Position numbers and translations under genes: made by a program. A DNA stretch of 64,000 nucleotides from NCBI RefSeq assembly GCF_004010325.2, contig NZ_SADR02000017.1:62001-126000 (forward strand), read 5' to 3'. Positions 35,975-44,600 of the stretch are shown here, in pieces. Origin of the DNA: Mesorhizobium sp. M00.F.Ca.ET.216.01.1.1. Lineage in GTDB: Bacteria; Pseudomonadota; Alphaproteobacteria; Rhizobiales; Rhizobiaceae. Positions within the stretch are counted from its first letter, which is position 1. Each line of letters opens with the position of its first letter. The notes under the pieces are model-generated. The model was not told where the DNA came from. It searched no databases and was given only the letters and a program-made list of their open reading frames with translations.

Positions 35975-36976
35975 ATGGTCGAGCAGGTCATTCAGGTCGC
36001 GGTGCACGACCTGAAGAGGAATTCCGAGAGTTTTGAAACGGTGTCGGGTAACGCGCACCTCAAGGTCTCGGAAACGGTGGAGCGCGTGGTCGGCGAGCTG
36101 CACGCCATGTATGCGAGCCGCGCCTCGAAGTCTCACGGGCGCTTCGCGGCAAGCTCCGACAACTATCCGGCACAGACCTATCTTGACGAGTTCCGGAAGG
36201 GCGACTTCAAGGACTTCGCCACGCTCACGGCCAAGCTGATGACGACACTGACCGTTCAGGCGCGCCGAAAGCCCGGGGCGACGGGCGGTCACGTCCTTTT
36301 CGCGCATCTCGAGAAGGACGAGCAACGGTTTCTGCTAGTGGCGATCATCAACGACAAGCTCGGTGCGGCGCTCACCAAAAGCTTTGACATCGCGTCAGTC
36401 GAACACCTCGACCTCGACGGCTTCCGCTTCGCCGGCCGGATCAACATGACGGCATGGACTAACTCGGCGGACCGTTACATCGGCTTCCTAAAGGGCAAGG
36501 GGAACGTCGCCGAGTACTTCAAGGAGTTCCTCGGTTGCGACAGCACCGTTCAGGACCTCGAGGATACCAGGACACTGGTGCGCGTGCTGAACGGTTTCGC
36601 CGAGCCGGCGAAGGGCTTCGTGAAGGACAAGCAAGCTTTCCTGCAGAAGGCGTACGACATCTGCCAGCGATACATCCGGGACAACGAGCCTTTGGATCTC
36701 GAGACATTCTCCAACGAGCTCTTTCCAGAGAACCCGAAAGAACTCGCCAAATCGCTCGGAGATCCGGATGTCGGACTTGGCGACGGCTTCGTTCCGAAGA
36801 AGCGAGCGCTGTCGCCGATGGTGAAGTTCTCCGCGAAGACGCGGCTCTGGTCGGTCGAATTCAATCGGCAAGCCCTTACCGACGGCAAGATCGTCTATAA
36901 CGACGACAAGAAGACCCTGACCTTCACCGAACTCCCTCCCGACCTGATCGAAAGACTGGAACACGATCAGGAGTAG
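35975..36976 (+). CDS. Nucleoid-associated protein (NdpA/YejK family)
   Basis: This 333-residue protein is of the 37-kDa nucleoid-associated family (PF04245). It shows GGHVLFAHLEKDEQRFLLVAIINDKLGAALTKSFDI, then LDLDGFRFAGRINMTAW and DRYIGFLKGKGNVAEYFKEFLGCD, the most conserved block. Family proteins bind the nucleoid; their function is little known. The start at 35975 has AGGGGGAGGA five bases upstream. It is followed after nine bases by a membrane-protein gene, so the two are co-expressed. Placement in a defence cluster away from core genes suggests a phage-defence role (inference). Confidence 0.85.
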   Translation: MVEQVIQVAVHDLKRNSESFETVSGNAHLKVSETVERVVGELHAMYASRASKSHGRFAASSDNYPAQTYLDEFRKGDFKDFATLTAKLMTTLTVQARRKPGATGGHVLFAHLEKDEQRFLLVAIINDKLGAALTKSFDIASVEHLDLDGFRFAGRINMTAWTNSADRYIGFLKGKGNVAEYFKEFLGCDSTVQDLEDTRTLVRVLNGFAEPAKGFVKDKQAFLQKAYDICQRYIRDNEPLDLETFSNELFPENPKELAKSLGDPDVGLGDGFVPKKRALSPMVKFSAKTRLWSVEFNRQALTDGKIVYNDDKKTLTFTELPPDLIERLEHDQE

Positions 36977-36985
36977 CGTAGCCTC

Positions 36986-38155
36986 ATGATCACGTTCGAC
37001 CAGCTGATAGCACTCTACCGCAACACGGAGTTCTCGAAAGATGGCTCCGCGGGAAAGTTGACGGTCCGCGATTACAGCATTGTGGAAACGCTGAAGCAGA
37101 TTGAAAGCGATGAGAAGGCTTTCGACGACGCGGCATTCACGGTCGACTCAGCGTCGGCGGTCGTCATAGGCGCGACAGTTAGCGTCGAAATCGGCGCTCC
37201 ACGCACAGGACTTGGCTTCCTCGCGCTCACCCTCGACCGGCTGCTCGAGAACCGTCGCAACCGCATAGCCGAGCCGGAGCGCTATTACCTGATCGAGGAG
37301 AGGTTCGCCTACAACGATACCGTCGTTCCCGACGCCGTCGCGCGCTACCGGAACGCATTGCGCCTGGTCCGCACCTTAAAAGAGGCGGCTGCGTTTCTCG
37401 ACCCGTACCAGGCGGAGATGCTGTTCCTCGGCTCGATCCGGCTGATGGTCCGTGTAGACTTCAGGTCATCGGACCTTGTCTCCGTAAACTCCATACTGGT
37501 CGACGAGTTCGAGAACTTCGTCATGCAGAAGGTGCACAAGGACCAGAAGGCTGCGATCGTTGCTACCACGCTCATCGAGACGTGTCGCACCCATCCCGAA
37601 GGCGAGCGCTTCAGGTACCTTCTTCGACACTTTCGGGACTTCGTCACAAAGTGCGAGGACAGCTATAGGCTGTTCGCGTCGGAGTTCTCGTACGACAAGA
37701 TCCGGGGGAAGGCGGAAGAGGCCATCGCGGACTACACCGGTAAGATCCATAAGACATTCCATGACATCCAGAACCAGATAATGGGCATTCCCGTCGCGAG
37801 TGTGATCATCGCCACGCAGCTCAAGCCCGCAACTCAATGCGACGTGAATTTCTGGGCAAACCTCGCCATCTCGCTCGGTGCAACGCTGTTCGTTGCCCTC
37901 CTGGCGTTTGCCATCGTCAACCAGCTGCTGACGCTGTCGACGATAGACGACGATCTGACCCGACAGAAGACCAAGCTGAAGGGCGATTACTCGGTCGTCG
38001 CCGCGGAGTTCCTCCCTCTTTATCGCAAGCTGGAAAACCGGATTACACTTCACCGATTCGTCCTTGGCATCATCCTTGTCGTCTGCGGGCTCGGGGCGCT
38101 ACTCACCTGGCGCATTTATTTCCAGCTGACAACTCTGATGCCGTGGGCGTGCTGA
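36986..38155 (+). CDS. Unknown protein with two C-terminal membrane helices, partner of NdpA-type gene
   Basis: This 389-residue protein has no recognised family. Residues 1 to about 285 are soluble and mixed helical (YNDTVVPDAVARYRNALRLVRTLKEAAAFL, FRYLLRHFRDFVTKCEDSYRLF). Two hydrophobic segments follow near residues 292 to 315 (WANLAISLGATLFVALLAFAIV) and 362 to 385 (FVLGIILVVCGLGALLTWRI), so it is probably anchored by the C-terminal part with the large N-terminal domain in the cytoplasm. It lies nine bases after the NdpA-type gene. The layout of a DNA-associated sensor beside a membrane protein resembles abortive-infection pairs, but this is inference only. Confidence 0.75.
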   Translation: MITFDQLIALYRNTEFSKDGSAGKLTVRDYSIVETLKQIESDEKAFDDAAFTVDSASAVVIGATVSVEIGAPRTGLGFLALTLDRLLENRRNRIAEPERYYLIEERFAYNDTVVPDAVARYRNALRLVRTLKEAAAFLDPYQAEMLFLGSIRLMVRVDFRSSDLVSVNSILVDEFENFVMQKVHKDQKAAIVATTLIETCRTHPEGERFRYLLRHFRDFVTKCEDSYRLFASEFSYDKIRGKAEEAIADYTGKIHKTFHDIQNQIMGIPVASVIIATQLKPATQCDVNFWANLAISLGATLFVALLAFAIVNQLLTLSTIDDDLTRQKTKLKGDYSVVAAEFLPLYRKLENRITLHRFVLGIILVVCGLGALLTWRIYFQLTTLMPWAC

Positions 38156-38221
38156 GAGCGCCGTTCGGGTCACGCCATAGAAGCGAGATTCGTTCGATTG
38201 GGGCACTATGGGCCATGTGGT

Positions 38222-39577
38222 TCACTCGAACGGACTGCCCGCTTTCGGTGAAGGCAAACTCTGCCTGAACGGCCGATTAGAGGCGCGGTGCTGCCGGACA
38301 ACTTGGCGTGGCCGCGACACGCAAGGTGAGGTTTTTGGGGCGCCTCCCTCATGCGCGCGCTTGGAAGGCTTCGTCTTGAAATACAGCCAGTTGAGAAACG
38401 CGTCGGCGTCCGTGAAATCAGCGCCACCGATGCGCCTCCGCAGCGCGTCGATGGTAGCGCACAATTGCGTGTATCGTTCGGCCGACAGCGTTGCGACAGT
38501 TGGACTTCGAGGCGCGCCAATGCCGATCGCCGCTAGGGCGCCGGAGGTATTGCCGTTGAAGACAGCGTACCGCTTCGGGGCGAAGGTGCAGAGAATCGCC
38601 GTGATCATATTCACGCCCACGCCAGGAATACCGAGCGCTAGCTGACGCATCTGCTCGTAACCCCGTTCTGGCGCGAGTTTGGCTGCCTTCCTGCCCGCGG
38701 CGAACAGTGTGATCGTCTTCTTGGGATGATCGAGTGCCGCCGACCCTCGTCGATGAATGTCGCCGGAATGCCAGAGATGTTGATAAGGCTCTCTTGAAGA
38801 AATCAGATTGCTTAGATTCTCTGCGAAGACGCTCCTCATTTCCTTCGAAATCCTCGGCGCGTTGCCGAGATCCGCGATCAATTGCTGAACCTTCAATGCC
38901 TTGTCCCGATCGGTCCGGCGCTTCGCCAGCGCGGAACGTTCGGTCTTGTCTGCGCGGTACTGGCGGAGGAAGCCATTCAAGCGCCGCAGATCGAACTGTG
39001 CGGCGAAGTTGTCTTCGAGCTCTTTCTCAAGTTTGCGTCGCAATCGCTCGGCGTCTTTGTGTCGCGAGGCATATTGCCCAAGCACCAGGTCATCGAGTTC
39101 TTGGAAGCTGCCGCTCTCACGAAAATCGGCAAAGGTGACTTTCAGATCCGACGACAGTTGTTCGTCCGAGTTCACCGTCGCCAGGATTGAAATTTCATCG
39201 TTTGTTGTCAGGGCGCCGGTCGTGAGGTTCGCTGACCCGATCAGACACCGAACCTGGCCTTCGCTTCGTCCGACATAGGACTTCGGGTGAAAGGTTGCGG
39301 TCTTGCCGTTTGCAAGAAACATTTCGAAGGCCCCGAACCGCTTCTTTATTGCGAGCAAATGCGCGAGCGCCTTTGGCTCGGTGATGTAGAAATCAGTACC
39401 GAGGAAAGCTTCAATTTTAGCGCCCTGCTTCAGGCGTGCCTCTAGGAGCAGCCCGATGATCCGTGCGCCACCCTCTTTTAGGAAGGCGACGGCGATGCTG
39501 ATCTGCTCAGCGCCCTCCAAAACATGGGCGACAGCGGTCCGATGATCATCGGACGCCTTGTTCTGGATGAGTCGCAT
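38222..39577 (-). CDS. Phospholipase-D-type nuclease fused to a helix-hairpin-helix domain
   Basis: This 451-residue protein has one HKD-type motif (ATFHPKSYVGRSEGQVRC then LIGSANLTTGAL, residues about 95 to 130): H-x-K followed by G-S-x-N, as in single-motif PLD nucleases such as BfiI or NgoFVII that act as dimers. After a charged helical linker comes LALGIPGVGVNMITAILCTF with APKRYAVFNGNTSGALAAIG, a helix-hairpin-helix pattern like base-excision glycosylases. The likely role is DNA cleavage in defence. It is convergent with the membrane-protein gene. Confidence 0.8.
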   Translation of the reverse strand: MRLIQNKASDDHRTAVAHVLEGAEQISIAVAFLKEGGARIIGLLLEARLKQGAKIEAFLGTDFYITEPKALAHLLAIKKRFGAFEMFLANGKTATFHPKSYVGRSEGQVRCLIGSANLTTGALTTNDEISILATVNSDEQLSSDLKVTFADFRESGSFQELDDLVLGQYASRHKDAERLRRKLEKELEDNFAAQFDLRRLNGFLRQYRADKTERSALAKRRTDRDKALKVQQLIADLGNAPRISKEMRSVFAENLSNLISSREPYQHLWHSGDIHRRGSAALDHPKKTITLFAAGRKAAKLAPERGYEQMRQLALGIPGVGVNMITAILCTFAPKRYAVFNGNTSGALAAIGIGAPRSPTVATLSAERYTQLCATIDALRRRIGGADFTDADAFLNWLYFKTKPSKRAHEGGAPKTSPCVSRPRQVVRQHRASNRPFRQSLPSPKAGSPFE

Positions 39578-40133
39578 GCCGGTACATCCCCCTCAATGGC
39601 AGAATCCGCCGTCTCGAGAATAGCGGCTACCGTCCGATTTACCGCCATCTAATAGATATCCGTGTGCGTCAATTGCAACGATGTTCGAGATGTCCGCCGA
39701 CAATTGTAACGAAACCTCGGATAGACTGCCGGCAGCTCACGAGCCAGGTAACAGACGACGGCTTTCGGGAACGGATGGGGGCACTTTATACGACCGATAT
39801 GGCGCATTGCAGCCCGTCATTCTTGGGGCCGATAGCGGACTGGAAGCTTCGGGCCTCGGATCTTCCATAACGGACCTTCAATTCGGTGCGAGTATCTTCG
39901 TGACGTGACCCGAAGCAGACGCTTCAACAGGCCTGCTTTCGGGCCAACCGGCTAGAAAGTTCTACCTTGAACTCTGAGTGAATTCCCCGACTTTCCTGAA
40001 ACACGACCTTCGCCCTGCCTGCGCAGATGGGCGATCGAGCCATATTGGCCAGCTTGGCGCTAGCCAAGCTGCGATTTATTTTCTCGAGTTTGAAACGGAT
40101 CTCTGTTAACTGATAAGGGATTCGGAGAATCTC
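39578..40133. promoter_or_regulatory. Gap between PLD nuclease and methyltransferase genes, with direct repeats
   Basis: These 556 bases hold no credible gene. CAATTGCAACGA (39670 to 39681) and CAATTGTAACGA (39701 to 39712) form a direct repeat 31 bases apart, three helical turns, possibly an operator. The region is divergent between the two genes, so it should hold both promoters. Upstream of the methyltransferase ATG (40134) the sequence is AT-rich (CTGATAAGGGATTCGGAG). Confidence 0.45.
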
Positions 40134-41288
40134 ATGTCGAATCAGACCGTCGCAAGCCTATTTTCGGGAATTGGTGGATTCGAGGTGGGTTTCGCCAAAG
40201 CGGGCCTAAAGACGTCCCTGATGTGCGAAAAGGATTCTGCGGCACAGGCCGTCTTGCGAAGCCGCTTTCCGGAGATCAGTCTTGTCGACGATGTCACGGC
40301 CATGCCTCGTCTTCCCAAGTGCGACGCCCTTGTCGGTGGCTGGCCTTGCCAGGATCTCAGTCAAGCTGGACGGATGGCTGGTTTGGACGGCAGCCAGTCC
40401 GGGCTGGTGTCGCACGTGTTCAGGTTGCTCGACGCTACACCGAAGAAGCCGAATACTATAGTTCTCGAAAACGTTGCGTTCTCCCTAAATCTGCAGAAGG
40501 GCAAGGCAGTACGGTACGTTACCGCCGAGCTAGCCGAACGCGGCTACCGCTGGGCGTACCGCGTGCTGGACACTCGGGAATTTGGGCTTCCGCATCGACG
40601 CCGGCGCATTTTCATCGTCGGCATGTTGGAGGGTGACCCCGGAAACCTCCTCTTCGACGGTATCGACCGCGTAGCGCCCGCAAGCGATTGGGCGGCCAAC
40701 ATCGGATTTTACTGGACTGAGGGCAATCGTGGCGTGGGTTGGACCCCTGATGCAGTACCACCCCTAAAAGGGGGCTCCGGCCTAAGCATACCTTCACCGC
40801 CTGCTATTTGGACGGTGGAAACTGGACTGTTTCAGACGCCTGGCATCGAGGATGCGGAACGCCTTCAAGGTTTCCCCGCTGGCTGGACGGCGGCTGCCCG
40901 CGACACCAATAAGGGCGAGCGCGGGCGCTGGCGCCTTGTTGGCAACGCTGTGAGCGTGCCTGTGGCGACCTGGGTCGGACAACGTCTGGTGGCCTCGGAA
41001 GCCCACAGCCTTGCCTATCAGGAACACGGTACCGAGACGCTTTCCCAGCACAACGCGGCGTGGGGTGGCCCTAAGCAGACTTCACGCTACATACCTGGGG
41101 CGGGTGAAGGACCGGCAGACGAACGCCGCGTCTCGATCGCGAGCTTTGGCTTGAACGATGCACAGACATTATCCGTCCGCGCCGCCGAGGGATTTCTTCG
41201 CCGCTACATGAAGAGTGGGCTAACTAAGAACCAAGACTTCGCGCAAGCACTGGCGACCCACTGCGGTCTCGAAGAAGTACCCGCCTAA
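40134..41288 (+). CDS. DNA cytosine-5 methyltransferase (Dcm type)
   Basis: This 384-residue C5 methyltransferase has all main motifs. They are motif I VASLFSGIGGFEVGFAKAG, motif IV with the catalytic Cys in GGWPCQDLSQAGRMAG, motif VI IVLENVAFSL, motif VIII in LPHRRRRIFIVG, motif IX ERLQGFPAGWT and motif X LVGNAVSVPVATWVG. The variable target-recognition region is short. It sits with a Vsr gene and an HNH nuclease gene, so it was probably the modification half of a restriction system. It overlaps the convergent HEPN gene by four bases. Confidence 0.93.
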   Translation: MSNQTVASLFSGIGGFEVGFAKAGLKTSLMCEKDSAAQAVLRSRFPEISLVDDVTAMPRLPKCDALVGGWPCQDLSQAGRMAGLDGSQSGLVSHVFRLLDATPKKPNTIVLENVAFSLNLQKGKAVRYVTAELAERGYRWAYRVLDTREFGLPHRRRRIFIVGMLEGDPGNLLFDGIDRVAPASDWAANIGFYWTEGNRGVGWTPDAVPPLKGGSGLSIPSPPAIWTVETGLFQTPGIEDAERLQGFPAGWTAAARDTNKGERGRWRLVGNAVSVPVATWVGQRLVASEAHSLAYQEHGTETLSQHNAAWGGPKQTSRYIPGAGEGPADERRVSIASFGLNDAQTLSVRAAEGFLRRYMKSGLTKNQDFAQALATHCGLEEVPA

Positions 41289-41938
41289 ACGCGGCGGTAG
41301 TGCTGCCTTGTCTTGTAGCGCTCAAGCCCCTTAATGAGCGAGACCATGAAGATCCTTGTCCGTCGAAACTTCTCGGTAATGTCCTGAGTGCTGAATTGGG
41401 AACCGACGGTCTCGAACGTCTCGGCGCCATGAGCAAGTGTGTTGCGCATCTGTCTTATAAGGACCAGGTCGGAACCGCCGAGGCAAGATCGCGGTGGTCG
41501 CCATCGGCTTTCGATCCGCGCGACGAAGCGTAGCAATTCCTCGTTGTCGACATTTCCGGAAAACGGCAGACGGCGCAGGTCTGATTTCCAGTCCACGACC
41601 CCAGGCGCGCGGATGAGGCTGTCGTGGTTGGCGCCCTGGGTGAGCCGGTCGCGGAAGTGAGCTCGGGCTATCTCTTCCTGCCAGTAGTCTTTCAGAGCCA
41701 TAAAGCCGCCACCGCCTGCCAGGATCTCCTGTCGCAGCCCTACCAACGCCTCTCGGGAACCGAACTCTATGCAGTTGTACATCATGATGAAGGCGGAGGC
41801 GCGGGACGCCGTGATCGCCGCCGTTGCGCGGTAGAAACTGCGGCCGGGTATGTTGTAAACACGCTCCAGCGACTGCAGAGACTTTAGGTACTCGGACACG
41901 TCCTGCGCGCGGACGCGAAAGCGTCCCTCAACGCTCAT
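41285..41938 (-). CDS. HEPN-like nuclease, MAE_28990/MAE_18760 family
   Basis: This 217-residue protein has the HEPN active-site pattern R-x4-H in DLVLIRQMRNTLAHGAETFE (R-N-T-L-A-H), near residue 165, after the helical bundle. The N-terminus RVRAQDVSEYLKSLQSLERV and the segment FIMMYNCIEFGSREALVGLR match the family as known beside DUF262 genes. Such proteins are predicted RNases. The ATG at 41938 overlaps the DUF262 stop by 11 bases, so the pair is translationally coupled. Confidence 0.82.
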   Translation of the reverse strand: MSVEGRFRVRAQDVSEYLKSLQSLERVYNIPGRSFYRATAAITASRASAFIMMYNCIEFGSREALVGLRQEILAGGGGFMALKDYWQEEIARAHFRDRLTQGANHDSLIRAPGVVDWKSDLRRLPFSGNVDNEELLRFVARIESRWRPPRSCLGGSDLVLIRQMRNTLAHGAETFETVGSQFSTQDITEKFRRTRIFMVSLIKGLERYKTRQHYRRV

Positions 41939-42998
41939 ACGGACGGCCGAGCAGGCTGTCGCGGACGTATTCGATACGCCCCCGGAGCTTCGGAGCACTG
42001 TTGCTGGCGTCCGTCCGCACCAGCTCCTCGAACTGCTTCGACCGCAGCCATGCATCCGATGGCGGCCTTAAGGCCGGATCGCTCCGTAAGGCGAGCGCCG
42101 TTCCAACGGCAATGGCTTCGAAGCGGACACGAGGAACGCGTTTCCCTCCATCCGGCCGATAGAAGGCCTTCGGATAGTACATGCGGATAAACTGCATTGT
42201 CCGCTCGAATTCGGCGCCCATCTCCGAGAGCCGCGCTTCGTCAGTGGACTTGTTCAGCTTGTCCATGTTGGAGTCGAGGAATTTCCTGACATCGTGGCGG
42301 AACGCCAGGTAGCGGTCGCAGTAGATGAAAAAGCGCGTGACTAGCTCTTGACGCTCGCTGCGAGCGTCGACGCCCTTGGCCATATGGGGCGTCAAGCTCT
42401 TAAAGAGGTCTGATGCAGCCCTTTCAATCACCAGATCGAGGAAGGCACCGCGGTAAACGCCTTTCCGTATTTCGGCGTCTTCAAGTCGCTTTCCTGATGT
42501 GTTGAGGCGCCTGAACAGCTCAACACGGGTGCTTTCGTCGGTTCCCTGGTCCAAGACGAACGAACGTATTGGCGTGTTGTTGAGACGCCGCTGCACCGAG
42601 GGCGGCAAATCGGCGAAATGATATCCGTTCAGTATGTCTAGCTTCTCGAGACCTCTCAGCGCGAACCCATCCCGCAAATATCGTACTAGGCTTCGGATCC
42701 GTTGCGAGCCGTCAACGATCTCCAAGCGCCCCTCGACGTCATAGAGGAATACCGGAGGAACTGGGACCCTGAGGATGAGGCTCTCGATGAAATAGGAGCT
42801 TTGCTCCTCGTTCCAAGCGAGGCTTCGCTGATACTCCGGAACGTAGATGTCCCCTTCCGTCTCGGCCTCATCGCGAAATTTCGAAACCACCAGTTCGACG
42901 GAAAAGTCCGTAACAACGTACCGAGCCTCCCGGCGCACATCATCGACGATCGCAGCCACTTCGTCCGGGTCTGCCAACTGCAGTAAAAGGTTCGACAT
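41928..42998 (-). CDS. DUF262-domain protein
   Basis: This 356-residue protein has the DUF262 (ParB/sulfiredoxin-like, GmrSD N-terminal) domain. Visible motifs are YVPEYQRSLAWNEEQSSYFI, then the nucleotide-site block RLEIVDGSQRIRSLVRYL (D-G-x-Q-R) and ELFRRLNTSGKRLEDAEIRKG. There is no C-terminal DUF1524 nuclease domain; that role may be taken by the overlapping HEPN nuclease. DUF262 domains often use nucleotides to control a partner nuclease in defence. Confidence 0.87.
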   Translation of the reverse strand: MSNLLLQLADPDEVAAIVDDVRREARYVVTDFSVELVVSKFRDEAETEGDIYVPEYQRSLAWNEEQSSYFIESLILRVPVPPVFLYDVEGRLEIVDGSQRIRSLVRYLRDGFALRGLEKLDILNGYHFADLPPSVQRRLNNTPIRSFVLDQGTDESTRVELFRRLNTSGKRLEDAEIRKGVYRGAFLDLVIERAASDLFKSLTPHMAKGVDARSERQELVTRFFIYCDRYLAFRHDVRKFLDSNMDKLNKSTDEARLSEMGAEFERTMQFIRMYYPKAFYRPDGGKRVPRVRFEAIAVGTALALRSDPALRPPSDAWLRSKQFEELVRTDASNSAPKLRGRIEYVRDSLLGRPYER

Positions 42999-43115
42999 AA
43001 GGTTTTGGTCCCGACAAGATGCATAGATGTCAGATTCTTGGCATGATCGCTAGCGAGGCAGAGAATCGGAACCCTGCGTCGCTCGCCCAACACTCGGCGC
43101 CGTGAGGAAAATGTC

Positions 43116-43508
43116 TTGACGGCTTTCGGTGAGGATGGTCAGATACTGGACGCAGAGTTCGAGGTCGAAGAAACGGCCATCGGGGTCGACATCGTGCTTC
43201 ACTCGAATGGCGGCGTCTCCCGAGGCAAGCCCGCCTACAACCCGGACTATATCGCGACCCTTGAAACCATCTTAGCCCGCCTCGCGGTGCTCGGTGGCAA
43301 TCTTGAGGGGGCGTGGGTCGACAGTAAGGCCCTCGCCGACCTCGACCCGAACGACCGTCGAGTTAAATTGGAGACGGCCGACTATCCCATTCGTCTATCC
43401 GACGTTTCCGATATCGGCGAACTCAGATTGCAGATCCGCCGGAGCGTTTCAACGATCGGAAGGTCGGAACGTCGATCTGCCGGCACCGGCAATAAAAGTT
43501 ACGACTAG
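43116..43508 (+). pseudogene. HNH endonuclease, N-terminal part (frameshifted, then split by IS630)
   Basis: This is the first part of an HNH restriction-type gene. It starts at TTG 43116 with GAGGA seven bases before. The domain reads YNPDYIATLETILARLAVLGGNLEGAWVDSKALADL and ends GTGNKSYD at a stop (43508). Adding one A to the run AATAAAAG (43491 to 43498) continues the frame as GNKKLRLAVSFDIRP and into the C-terminal fragment after removal of the IS630 copy. The gene therefore carries a one-base loss as well as the insertion. The N-domain resembles the head of ScoMcrA-like HNH enzymes. Confidence 0.8.
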
Positions 43509-43546
43509 CGGTATCTTTCGACATCCGCCCTTCTCTTCCGAGACTA

Positions 43547-44589
43547 GAGCGCGTCCTGTTTAATCCGGTTCATATCCTGCGGCTTTGAAGTAGTTGGCAC
43601 ATTCGGCTGTGGTGAAGAGGTCGACGACCGCGCCGACCGTGTCCCACAACGCCTTGATGGTTCTCTCGGCCTTTGCTCGCAGCAGCGCCTTGAGTTTGGC
43701 GAAGGCGTTCTCAATCGGGTTGAAGTCGGGACTGTAAGGCGGCAGGTAGAGCAGGCTCGCGCCTGCGGCCTCAATCGCGTCGCGCACGCCGGCGGCCTTG
43801 TGGGCGGGCAGGTTGTCCATGACAACTACGTCGCCCTCCGACAATGTCGGGACCAGCACCTGCTCGACATAGGCCAGGAACACGTTGCCGTTCATGGCGC
43901 CGTCGTAGACGAAGGGCGCAGTCATGCCCGTCAGCCGCAGCGCTCCGGTGAAGGTTGTGGTCTTCCAGTGGCCATGCGGCACGCCGGCCCGGCAGCGCTC
44001 GCCGCGCGGCGCTCTTCCACGCAGGCGGGCCATCTTTGTGGAGAGGCCGGTCTCATCGATGAACACGAGCTTCGCCGGATCGAGGTCGAGCTGGCCGTCG
44101 AACCAGTCGCGGCGCCGCTTCAGGATGTCGGGGCGATCCTGCTCCAGTGCGTGCGCGGACTTTTTTTGAATGTCCAGCCGTGGCGGCGAAGCCAGGCGCT
44201 CAAGGCGCTGCGGCTGATGCGCACCGACTGCTCGGCGACGAGCCGCTCCACCATCTCGTTCAGCGTGATGTCCTTGCGCTCCTCGATCAGCCCGACGACG
44301 AAGGCTTCATGCGCATCGAGGCTGGAGGCACGGCGGCGGCCCTGCGGGCGGGGCGCCAGTTCGCCGATCTTCGCCCGCGCAATCCAGCGGATCGCGCTGG
44401 ACACTCCCACGCCGAACCGCGCCGCCGCTTGCCGCGCCGACATGCCCTCGTCCGAAGCCTTCAAGACCCGCGACCGAAGATCCACGCTCAATGCTTTTCC
44501 CATCGTCAACCTCCATCGAGGTGGACGTTGAATCAGCACAAAACGCAGCCGTCACTTCACAATCGATTCATCGATCACAGGACGTGCTC
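43547..44589. mobile_element. IS630-family insertion sequence
   Basis: This element is 1,043 bases. Terminal inverted repeats GAGCGCGTCCTGT (left) and ACAGGACGTGCTC (right, complement GAGCACGTCCTGT) differ at one position. TA at 43545 to 43546 and 44590 to 44591 is the expected target duplication of the IS630 family. The insertion lies inside the HNH gene. Two overlapping transposase frames are joined by an A7 slippery site. Confidence 0.9.
43560..44503 (-). CDS. IS630-family transposase, OrfA/OrfB joined by -1 frameshift
   Basis: OrfA (44503 to 44120) is the helix-turn-helix part: KALSVDLRSRVLKASDEGMS, AARFGVGVSSAIRWIARAKIG. OrfB (44066 to 43560 and its upstream extension) is the DDE part: VFIDETGLSTKMARLRGRAP, VVVMDNLPAHKA, and PPYSPDFNPIENAFAKLKALL. 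The frames meet at AAAAAAA on the minus strand (44167 to 44161): a -1 slip there turns TFKKSPRT into TFKKKSAHALEQDRPDIL and continues to OrfB. This is the usual programmed frameshift of the family, so the enzyme may be active. Confidence 0.87.
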
Positions 44590-44600
44590 TAGAACCGGCG

